From contig JAFTTD010000306.1 in assembly GCA_017466965.1 (NCBI GenBank), positions 1 through 8,492 of the forward strand: a stretch of 8,492 nt of DNA, written 5' to 3'. The notes under the pieces are model-generated. The model searched no databases, was not told the DNA's origin, and saw only the letters and a program-made list of their open reading frames with translations. Source of the DNA: Bacteroidaceae bacterium. Lineage in GTDB: Bacteria; Bacteroidota; Bacteroidia; Bacteroidales; Bacteroidaceae. The stretch's first letter is position 1. Each line of letters begins with the position of its first letter. Below, one piece after another: positions 1 through 5,746 of this stretch. The position numbers were made by a program, and so were the translations under genes.

Positions 1-25
1 ATGAGCTTGTCTCATTGGTTTACGG

Positions 26-49
26 GAGTTCAGAAGTCCAGGAGTTTAG
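26..49. repeat. Degenerate 8-bp tandem repeat, three units
   Basis: Three adjacent 8-bp units can be read: GAGTTCAG, AAGTCCAG and GAGTTTAG. They share the pattern RAGTYNAG. The same unit occurs as two exact copies of GAGTTAAG at the right edge of the window (8475-8490), which makes chance less likely despite the divergence. No protein is recognisable here. Low-complexity intergenic repeats of this kind are, to my recollection, common in Bacteroides and Prevotella genomes; their function is unknown. Confidence 0.5.
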
Positions 50-69
50 ACAAATGCATGGGGTGGCAT

Positions 70-173
70 AGCCTACCTTAAAACCTTATAACCTCAAAAC
101 CTTATAACCTCCAACAGCCTACCTTAAAACCTTATAACCTCAAAACCTTATAACCTCAAAACCTTATAACCTC
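70..173. repeat. Five-copy 16-bp tandem repeat in a 46-bp higher-order duplication
   Basis: The 16-bp unit AAAACCTTATAACCTC occurs exactly five times, at 80-95, 96-111, 126-141, 142-157 and 158-173. A 10-bp lead AGCCTACCTT precedes the first two-copy block (70-79) and recurs before the three-copy block (116-125), so 70-111 is an exact duplicate of 116-157 at a 46-bp offset. On the other strand the unit reads as two related 8-mers, GAGGTTAT and AAGGTTTT, giving the same 8-bp periodicity as the other repeats in this window. The unit length is not a multiple of three and the block contains stop codons, so it is not coding. Copy number is probably variable between strains (inference). Confidence 0.95.
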
Positions 174-246
174 ATAATAGAGGAGTTAAATAAACGGTAT
201 AAATCATATAATTTGTAAAAACATTATTATATAAGGATATTCTTAT

Positions 247-254
247 TATTTTTG
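247..254 (+). promoter_or_regulatory. Possible -7 element for the DUF4294 gene
   Basis: TATTTTTG fits the Bacteroidetes -7 consensus TAnnTTTG exactly, but it sits in a T-rich stretch and I see no TTTG at the expected -33 distance. If it is used, transcription would begin near 260. That would put the GTG at 259 outside the message and favour ATG 286 as the start. A near-match lies upstream at 207-215 (TA, three bases, TTTG) and would be compatible with the GTG start. Confidence 0.35.
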
Positions 255-258
255 CATC

Positions 259-909
259 GTGATAAGTCTTTTTCCATATAGAGTGATGACTGTGCTTTTG
301 TTGCTATTGGTTTCCACATCAATAAAGGCGCAAGGAATTGTTGTTGACTCTGAACTTGACAGGAAAATGACTGGAAATCCGATTGTAAGGCATCATCTTA
401 AGTATTTGGGCGAAGTGGAGGACAGCGGCGAGGTGATTCATTCATTTATGCTTTCTGAAGTTTTGGTTCTCAATAATTTGAAGTTGAACAGCAAGCGCCA
501 AGTAAAGAGGTACTACAAAATAGCCAACAACATAAAGAAAGTTTATCCTATTGCGGTAGATATCAAGAAAACTATAGACAAGACGCTGGCTGGGCTTGAC
601 ACACTGCCTGACAAGCGTGCAAAGGATGAATACATGGACCGCATGGAAAAGGAACTGAAGAAGCAATATACCCCTCGCTTGAAAAAGCTGACTTTTTCGC
701 AGGGTAAGTTGCTTATCAAACTTATTGACCGTCAGTGCAACCAGACGAGCTATGAACTGATCAAGACTTATATGGGCGGTTTCAAGGCTGGATTTTACAA
801 CGCTTTCGCTTCTTTGTTTGGAGCAAGCCTCAAAAAAGAGTATGACCCCGAAATTGATGACCGACTGACAGAGAGGTGTATTCTGCTTATTGAATCGGGG
901 CAGATGTAA
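259..909 (+). CDS. Exported DUF4294 family protein
   Basis: This is a 216-residue protein of unknown biochemical function in the DUF4294 family, which I know only from Bacteroidetes. The N-terminus looks like a Sec signal peptide: a basic residue at R8, a hydrophobic run at about 9-20 (VMTVLLLLLVST), and likely cleavage after A24. That predicts a periplasmic or surface-exposed location; there is no lipobox cysteine. The family signature spans about residues 85-200. It has an amphipathic, Lys-rich region with YYKIANNIKKVYPIA at 85-99, then SQGKLLIKLIDRQ at 147-159, then a Phe-rich segment ending LFGASLKKEYDP at 186-197. The helix-rich, charged middle (about 115-145) could form a coiled coil. 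The start is uncertain: the frame opens after a stop at 232-234, and GTG 259, GTG 283 and ATG 286 are all possible. GTG 259 keeps the basic n-region, whereas ATG 286 fits the nearby promoter motif better. A terminator follows 20 bp downstream, so the gene appears monocistronic. Confidence 0.88.
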   Translation: MISLFPYRVMTVLLLLLVSTSIKAQGIVVDSELDRKMTGNPIVRHHLKYLGEVEDSGEVIHSFMLSEVLVLNNLKLNSKRQVKRYYKIANNIKKVYPIAVDIKKTIDKTLAGLDTLPDKRAKDEYMDRMEKELKKQYTPRLKKLTFSQGKLLIKLIDRQCNQTSYELIKTYMGGFKAGFYNAFASLFGASLKKEYDPEIDDRLTERCILLIESGQM

Positions 910-929
910 TGAAGTATGACAGTATGTGA

Positions 930-957
930 GCTGAAATAACTTTTCAGCATTTTTTTT
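930..957 (+). terminator. Intrinsic terminator after the DUF4294 gene
   Basis: A perfect 7-bp stem, GCTGAAA (930-936) with TTTCAGC (942-948), closes a 5-base loop. One A and then eight T residues (950-957) follow. It begins 20 bp after the DUF4294 stop codon and is the clearest intrinsic terminator in the window. It separates this gene from the small ORF and mfd, which therefore need their own promoter or promoters. Confidence 0.8.
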
Positions 958-1025
958 GAGTCTTGTATAATAAAAGCAGGTATTGTGCGTTTTAAAGATG
1001 TATTAATTTTAAAACCATTTAGCCT

Positions 1026-1166
1026 ATGAATGATTCTACTCCTGAAAAGAAAGACAAGAAGAAATGTAAGGTTATCAGAATGAAACCAGAATTCAGGCCA
1101 AGCAAGGATACTCTGTTCTTTTTGAGAATGTTCGCTCGGGCATATACTCCTGTATCTTTCAGTTGA
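1026..1166 (+). CDS. Possible small basic protein of 46 residues, unrecognised
   Basis: ATG 1026 opens a 46-codon frame ending at TGA 1164-1166. An in-frame TAG at 1020-1022 makes this the first possible start. The N-terminus is very Lys-rich (PEKKDKKKCKVIRMK at residues 6-20). A short hydrophobic/basic C-terminal half follows, including LFFLRMFARAY at 30-40. There is no signal peptide or clear membrane segment. It lies between the DUF4294 terminator and mfd, 54 bp before the mfd start. A weak promoter-like pair lies just upstream: TTG at 983-985 and TAATTTTA at 1004-1011, spaced 18 bp, but its last base deviates from TAnnTTTG. I do not recognise a family with certainty. The pattern of a Lys-rich head and a conserved-looking RMKPEFRPS-like core gives a vague impression of short Bacteroidales hypothetical proteins, which I cannot verify. 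It may equally be a chance ORF. Confidence 0.42.
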   Translation: MNDSTPEKKDKKKCKVIRMKPEFRPSKDTLFFLRMFARAYTPVSFS

Positions 1167-1172
1167 GATACG

Positions 1173-1201
1173 GTTGGTTTGGCTATATTGATTTATTTCT
1201 G
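1173..1201 (+). promoter_or_regulatory. Weak candidate promoter for mfd
   Basis: TATTTCTG at 1194-1201 matches TAnnTTTG at all but one position. A GTTG at 1173-1176 lies 17 bp upstream as an imperfect -33 element. Transcription would start near 1208, leaving a leader of about 13 bases before the TTG start codon. The spacing is slightly short, so this is tentative. The alternative is that mfd is transcribed from a promoter ahead of the small ORF at 1026. Confidence 0.25.
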
Positions 1202-1220
1202 ATAATACCTCCAGAAAAAA

Positions 1221-4200
1221 TTGGAAACAAAATCTTTGCTTCGTGTTCTTGCCTCTAACCCTCAGGCAAGAATGCTCGCTGATGCTCTTGGAAAAAAGAG
1301 CATGCGCTCCATTGATGTGTATGGTTTGTGTGCTTCTGCAGCCCCGCTGTTCTTTTCTTCGCTTACTGAGATTAAGAAGAGCGGCAGCCATTCTATGGTG
1401 TTTGTTCTTTCAGATGAGGATGAAGCCGGATATTTCTATCACGACCTTGTCCAAATGATAGGAGATGAGAGGGTTGTATTCTTCCCTTCTACTTACCGCC
1501 GCGCTATTAAATATAATCAGAAGGACGCAGCAAACGGCATTTTGCGCACAGAAGTTCTTGGCAAATTAGCTATAGGAAATCCACTGTATGTTGTAACTTA
1601 TCCTGAGGCTCTTGCTGAAAAAGTCATTTCCGAAAAGGAGCTTTCTTCTCATACATTGAATGTAAGCGTAGGTGATGTGATGGATGTGGGTTTGCTTGAA
1701 AAGCGCTTGTTTGAGTTTGGCTTTTGCAGAACAGACTATGTGTATGAACCAGGTCAGTTTGCAATTCGCGGTTCTATAATTGACGTCTATTCTTTTTCGT
1801 CTGAAAACCCTTACCGACTTGACTTTTTCGGCGACGAAGTGGATAGCATACGTATTTTTGACGTGCAGACACAGCTTTCATTGGAAAAGTCGGAGCTTGT
1901 TACTATTGTTCCTGATTTGGCTGATTCGGGAGCTGAATATGTGCCTTTCACTGACTTCTTGCCTGACAATGTGTTGGTGGTATCTAAGGATCTAATGTAT
2001 GTATGCGACCGCATTGCGCTGATATACGAAGAAGGCTTCTCCACTCAGGCACTCGCCGAAGAGCGGTCGATGCATGAAATGAAAAAGATGAGAGGCGAAC
2101 ATTTCGAATCCTCTTTTACTGACACATACGACGGAAGTGAATCGTCGGCATTGGAAATACGTGACCACACAATTGTCAGCGGTGAACAGTTCATTAAAGG
2201 CATCTCACGTTTCAGAAAAATAAACCTCCACTCTCATAAGGCAACCGATCTGCCTGAGTCTTCTATCTGCTTTGACACTACTCCTCAGCCTCTGTTCCAT
2301 AAGAATTTTGACATTGTCAGCAGTGAATTTCGCAAGCTCCTCAGCGATGGTTACAAGATGAACATCCTTGCTGACAGCGAAAAGCAGATTTTACGTCTGA
2401 AGGACATATTTGCAGAATTGGCTCAAGGAGAGGCAGAAAAAGCCCTGATGCAGGGAATACCGATGGAGATGATTGAGTCAGGAAATCCGTCATTGGAATT
2501 TACACCTATCGCTTTTGAGCCTGTCAACAGGGCTATACATGAAGGTTTTATAGACCACACTCTGAAGCAGTGCTACTTCACAGACCACCAGATATTCGAC
2601 CGCTTCCATAAATATAACCTCAAGAGCGACAAGGCACGAAAGGGCAAGATGGCTTTGACGCTCAAAGAGATAAGCCAGTTTGAAGTAGGTGATTTTGTTG
2701 TTCACATAGACCACGGAGTAGGCAGATTTGGAGGACTCATAAGAGTTCCTACAGGAAATGGAGTGATGCAAGAAATGATAAAAATACAGTATCAGAATGA
2801 TGATACGGTATATGTGTCAATCCATGCTCTTCACAAAGTTTCTAAATATAAAGGACGTGACGGTGAGCCGCCTCGTCTGAACCGCCTTGGAACCGGTGCG
2901 TGGGAGCGCATGAAGGACAAGGTGAAGACAAAGGTAAAGGATATTGCCCGCGATTTAATCCGGTTGTACGCGCAGCGTCGTCAGGAGAAAGGCTTTGCCT
3001 TCAGTCCTGACGGGTACATGCAGCACGAACTTGAAGCAAGTTTCCTTTACGAAGACACTCCGGATCAGCTCAAAGCCACTCAGGATGTCAAGGCTGATAT
3101 GGAGCGTGAGCGTCCGATGGACAGACTTGTGTGTGGTGATGTAGGCTTCGGAAAGACAGAAGTTGCAGTACGTGCGGCATTCAAGGCTGCTACAGACGGA
3201 AAGCAGGTGGCTGTGCTTGTGCCTACAACCGTATTGGCATATCAGCATTATCAGACTTTCTCGTCACGTCTGAAGAACTTTCCCGTAAGGGTTGATTATC
3301 TTAGCAGGGCACGTACTCCTAAAGAGCTTAAGGAGGTGCTGAACGACCTTGCCGAAGGAAAAATAGAAATAATAATCGGTACTCACAAACTCATTGGCAA
3401 GAATGTTAAGTTCAAGGACCTTGGGTTGCTTATCATAGATGAAGAACAGAAATTCGGTGTGTCTGTAAAAGAAAAACTTCGCCAGATGAAGGTTAATGTT
3501 GACACTTTGACCATGACAGCCACACCTATTCCGCGAACTCTGCAATTCTCGCTGATGGGCGCACGCGACTTGTCTGTAATCCAGACACCACCGCCAAACC
3601 GCTATCCTATACAGACAGAAATTCATACATTCTCAAGCGAAGTCATAGCTGACGCCATAAATTTTGAAATGAGCCGTAATGGACAGGTCTTTATTGTCAA
3701 CAACAAGATAAGCAATCTGCCTCAGCTCGAGTCAATGATTCACCGTGCTGTACCTGATGCACGCATTTGCGTGGGACATGGACAGATGGACCCTAAGCAG
3801 TTGGAGAAAATAGTATATGACTTTATGAACCACGATTACGACGTGATGCTCTCAACAACAATTGTGGAAAACGGAATTGATGTTCCCAACGCAAATACCA
3901 TCATCATCAATTCTGCTCACAACTATGGACTGAGCGATTTGCACCAGATGAGGGGAAGAGTGGGAAGAGGCAACAAGAAGGCCTTCTGCTATTTGCTTGC
4001 ACCTCCTTTGGCAGCATTGAGCGACGATTCGCGCCGACGTTTGCAGGCTATTGAGAATTTTTCCGACTTGGGTTCGGGAATACATATTGCTATGCAAGAC
4101 CTCGACATCAGAGGAGCCGGAAACATGCTTGGAGCTGAGCAGAGCGGTTTTATTGCCGATTTAGGATATGAAACATATCAGAAAGTGTTGGCTGAAGCTG

Positions 4201-4736
4201 TAAACGAACTTCGTGAAACAGAATTTGCAGACTTGAAAGATGAAATGGTTGCAGAAACAGGCGTTTTGCCAGGTGGAAAATTTGTAGAAGAAACCGTTGT
4301 AGAAAGCGACCTTCCTGTTTTTCTTCCAGAAGAGTATGTGCCAAACAGCGGAGAGCGCATGAGTCTCTATCGCGAGCTCGATGGATTTACGAGCGAACGC
4401 CAACTTGAAGATTTCCGCAAGCGTCTTGTTGACCGTTTCGGTGCGCTACCGGAACAGGGCGAAGAGCTTATGAAAGTGATGCCTCTTAAATGGGCAGCAG
4501 CTCGGTTGGGTATTGAAAAAATCATGTTGAAACAAGGACGCATGAGTTTGTTCCTTGTTTCTGATTTCCAAAGCAGGTATTATCAGAGCCCATCGTTCGA
4601 CAAGATTATAAAATACGCCTCGTTCAATCCACGGCAGTGCAAGCTGCGCGATGGCGAAAAACGTTCTATGCTCGTGACAGAAGTGACATCTATGGCAAAG
4701 GCTTTGCAGATACTTCATGACATAGAAAAAGGATAG
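1221..4736 (+). CDS. mfd: Transcription-repair coupling factor Mfd
   Basis: Mfd is an ATP-driven DNA translocase that removes RNA polymerase stalled at lesions and recruits UvrA for nucleotide excision repair in the cytoplasm. The protein has 1171 residues, close to the 1148 of E. coli Mfd. An N-terminal UvrB-like module (about 1-350) carries YEPGQFAIRG at 175-184 and the DFFGDEVDSIRIFD segment starting at residue 201. The RNA-polymerase-interacting domain starts near 485 with a VGDFVVHIDHGVGRF-type motif. The RecG-like motor has Walker A GDVGFGKT (639-646), the DEEQ box (740-743), TATP (766-769) and QMRGRVGRG (909-917). A C-terminal TRCF domain spans roughly 1030-1130. All motor motifs look intact. 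The start is TTG 1221, preceded by an A-rich stretch; no ATG exists between the upstream stop (1203-1205) and residue 18 (ATG 1272). Starting at 1272 would remove an N-terminal helix-like segment, so TTG is preferred. No strong terminator directly follows. Confidence 0.97.
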   Translation: METKSLLRVLASNPQARMLADALGKKSMRSIDVYGLCASAAPLFFSSLTEIKKSGSHSMVFVLSDEDEAGYFYHDLVQMIGDERVVFFPSTYRRAIKYNQKDAANGILRTEVLGKLAIGNPLYVVTYPEALAEKVISEKELSSHTLNVSVGDVMDVGLLEKRLFEFGFCRTDYVYEPGQFAIRGSIIDVYSFSSENPYRLDFFGDEVDSIRIFDVQTQLSLEKSELVTIVPDLADSGAEYVPFTDFLPDNVLVVSKDLMYVCDRIALIYEEGFSTQALAEERSMHEMKKMRGEHFESSFTDTYDGSESSALEIRDHTIVSGEQFIKGISRFRKINLHSHKATDLPESSICFDTTPQPLFHKNFDIVSSEFRKLLSDGYKMNILADSEKQILRLKDIFAELAQGEAEKALMQGIPMEMIESGNPSLEFTPIAFEPVNRAIHEGFIDHTLKQCYFTDHQIFDRFHKYNLKSDKARKGKMALTLKEISQFEVGDFVVHIDHGVGRFGGLIRVPTGNGVMQEMIKIQYQNDDTVYVSIHALHKVSKYKGRDGEPPRLNRLGTGAWERMKDKVKTKVKDIARDLIRLYAQRRQEKGFAFSPDGYMQHELEASFLYEDTPDQLKATQDVKADMERERPMDRLVCGDVGFGKTEVAVRAAFKAATDGKQVAVLVPTTVLAYQHYQTFSSRLKNFPVRVDYLSRARTPKELKEVLNDLAEGKIEIIIGTHKLIGKNVKFKDLGLLIIDEEQKFGVSVKEKLRQMKVNVDTLTMTATPIPRTLQFSLMGARDLSVIQTPPPNRYPIQTEIHTFSSEVIADAINFEMSRNGQVFIVNNKISNLPQLESMIHRAVPDARICVGHGQMDPKQLEKIVYDFMNHDYDVMLSTTIVENGIDVPNANTIIINSAHNYGLSDLHQMRGRVGRGNKKAFCYLLAPPLAALSDDSRRRLQAIENFSDLGSGIHIAMQDLDIRGAGNMLGAEQSGFIADLGYETYQKVLAEAVNELRETEFADLKDEMVAETGVLPGGKFVEETVVESDLPVFLPEEYVPNSGERMSLYRELDGFTSERQLEDFRKRLVDRFGALPEQGEELMKVMPLKWAAARLGIEKIMLKQGRMSLFLVSDFQSRYYQSPSFDKIIKYASFNPRQCKLRDGEKRSMLVTEVTSMAKALQILHDIEKG

Positions 4737-4775
4737 ACGGATGAAGAATATCACAGACTATTACACAAATTCCGC

Positions 4776-4805
4776 ATGATAATCATTTTACATGATAAAA
4801 ATCAT
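4776..4805. promoter_or_regulatory. Paired ATGAT/ATCAT dyads, possible operator
   Basis: Two small dyads lie immediately upstream of the radical SAM promoter: ATGAT-A-ATCAT (4776-4786) and ATGAT-AAAA-ATCAT (4792-4805). The octamer CATGATAA begins at 4775 and again at 4791, 16 bp apart. The core ATGATAATCATT (4776-4787) equals the centre of the enterobacterial Fur box, but the flanks do not match. A transcription-factor site is possible. The sequence is AT-rich and the assignment is speculative. Confidence 0.25.
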
Positions 4806-4812
4806 ATAAAGT

Positions 4813-4844
4813 TTTGTTTCAATGAAATAAAAGTTTTACTTTTG
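4813..4844 (+). promoter_or_regulatory. Bacteroidetes-type promoter for the radical SAM gene
   Basis: TTTG (4813-4816) and TACTTTTG (4837-4844) match the -33 and -7 consensus of the Bacteroidetes primary sigma factor exactly, with 20 bp between them, which is within the usual range. The start site should fall near 4850, giving a leader of about 100 bases before ATG 4949. This is the best-formed promoter in the window. Confidence 0.75.
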
Positions 4845-4898
4845 CATAAATAATAGAATTTTTTTCATAGTTAAGGTTTAGGTTAAACAAAAATTTTG

Positions 4899-4934
4899 GA
4901 GATGGTGATTCGTGACGAAACGCCGTCTCTTTTT
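4899..4934 (+). terminator. Terminator-like hairpin in the leader of the radical SAM gene
   Basis: GAGATGGTG (4899-4907) pairs with CGCCGTCTC (4921-4929) as nine pairs including two G-U pairs. Inside, TTCG (4909-4912) pairs with CGAA (4916-4919) around a TGA triloop, after one A/A mismatch. Five T residues (4930-4934) follow directly, so the element has the form of an intrinsic terminator. It ends only 14 bases before ATG 4949 and lies downstream of the promoter at 4813-4844. Transcripts of the radical SAM gene must pass through it. It may be an attenuator, the end of a short RNA of about 85 bases, or the late terminator of mfd, which has no other good one. Confidence 0.68.
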
Positions 4935-4948
4935 AATTATAAACAAAT

Positions 4949-5722
4949 ATGACAGTTATATATCCTTCTCCAATATTTGGCCCCGTTCATAGCCGCCGTC
5001 TCGGAGTTTCTCTTGGTGTGAACCTGTTGCCCGGTGACGGCAAATGCTGTTCGTTTGACTGCATATACTGTGAATGTGGTTTTAACGCAGATTTCCGTCC
5101 GCATTCCAAGATGCCTACGCGTGAAGAAGTAAAAACAGCTCTTGAGGCTCGCCTGAAAGACATGAAGGTTAATGGCCCCGCGCCAGATGTTCTCACTTTT
5201 GCCGGCAACGGGGAACCTACGTTGCATCCGCATTTCCCTGAAATCATGGAAGATGTCATAAGCCTTCGCAACCAGTATTTTCCAAATGCTAAGGTCAGTG
5301 TTCTGACAAATGGAACGCAAATAACAAAACAAAAAGTCTTTGAGGCTTTGATGAAAATAGACAACAACATCGTCAAGCTTGATACAGTCTCGTCTCAATA
5401 TATAAACATAGTAGATAGGCCTGTCGGGGTGTACGATGTAAATGCCATCATAGAGCAGATGAAACGGTTTGAAGGACATTGCATTGTTCAGACAATGTTC
5501 ATGAACGGCAATTTCCAAGGACATTCAGTTTCGAATGTTGGTGACGAGCATGTTCTGCCATGGCTGGAAGCAGTGAAGCATATTTCGCCTCGCGAAGTAA
5601 TGATTTATACGATTGACCGCGAAACGCCTGCTTCTGAACTGTCCAAAGCTACGCACGAAGAGCTTGACGCAATAGCAGAGAAAGTTCGTCAGGCTGGCAT
5701 TGCTTGCCAGGTTTCATATTGA
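4949..5722 (+). CDS. Radical SAM protein, COG0731-like
   Basis: This is a 257-residue radical SAM enzyme. The CxxxCxxC motif that binds the [4Fe-4S] cluster is C34-SFD-C38-IY-C41, inside KCCSFDCIYCECG. The opening FGPVHSRRLGVSLGVNLLP (residues 10-28) and the cluster context are typical of the COG0731 group, related to the tRNA wyosine enzyme TYW1. The GNGEPT motif (86-91) is the SAM-binding glycine-rich strand. A conserved YTIDRETPASEL segment lies at 220-231. There is no extra C-terminal cluster domain or flavodoxin domain, so it is not a full TYW1. The substrate of these bacterial proteins is not known to me. The start is fixed by the in-frame stop at 4940-4942 and an A-rich stretch before ATG. 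It has its own promoter (4813-4844) and a hairpin-containing leader, and it converges with mutS across a 24-bp gap. Confidence 0.92.
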   Translation: MTVIYPSPIFGPVHSRRLGVSLGVNLLPGDGKCCSFDCIYCECGFNADFRPHSKMPTREEVKTALEARLKDMKVNGPAPDVLTFAGNGEPTLHPHFPEIMEDVISLRNQYFPNAKVSVLTNGTQITKQKVFEALMKIDNNIVKLDTVSSQYINIVDRPVGVYDVNAIIEQMKRFEGHCIVQTMFMNGNFQGHSVSNVGDEHVLPWLEAVKHISPREVMIYTIDRETPASELSKATHEELDAIAEKVRQAGIACQVSY

Positions 5723-5746
5723 TTGGCAAGAAGAAGAAGCCATCTT

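Noticed and set aside
1..81. 26-codon frame starting with ATG at base 1 and ending TAA in the first repeat unit; another frame runs from base 3 to TAG at 69-71
   Set aside because: Both are short, resemble no protein I know, and overlap degenerate 8-bp repeats. Either could be the tail of a gene to the left, but nothing supports it.
70..173. CRISPR array
   Set aside because: The copies are contiguous 16-bp tandem units without unique spacers and no cas genes are present.
795..1391. 198-codon minus-strand frame across the DUF4294 terminator and the mfd start
   Set aside because: It is antisense to two well-supported genes and to a strong plus-strand terminator, and its translation has no recognisable domain; it is a shadow frame.
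4741..4779. 12-codon ATG frame directly after mfd
   Set aside because: It is too short, has no supporting signal and overlaps the start of the dyad region.
4870..4888. Further copy of the left-edge repeat (AAGGTTTAGGTTAA-like sequence in the leader)
   Set aside because: Only seven contiguous bases agree with the 16-bp unit, which is expected by chance in AT-rich intergenic DNA.
4937..5524. 195-codon minus-strand frame opposite the radical SAM gene
   Set aside because: It lies entirely antisense to a gene with intact cluster and SAM motifs and encodes nothing recognisable.
5721..5746. Bidirectional terminator between the radical SAM gene and mutS
   Set aside because: The stem is only six pairs with a bulge and an 11-base purine loop, and the T-run is three bases; too weak to annotate.
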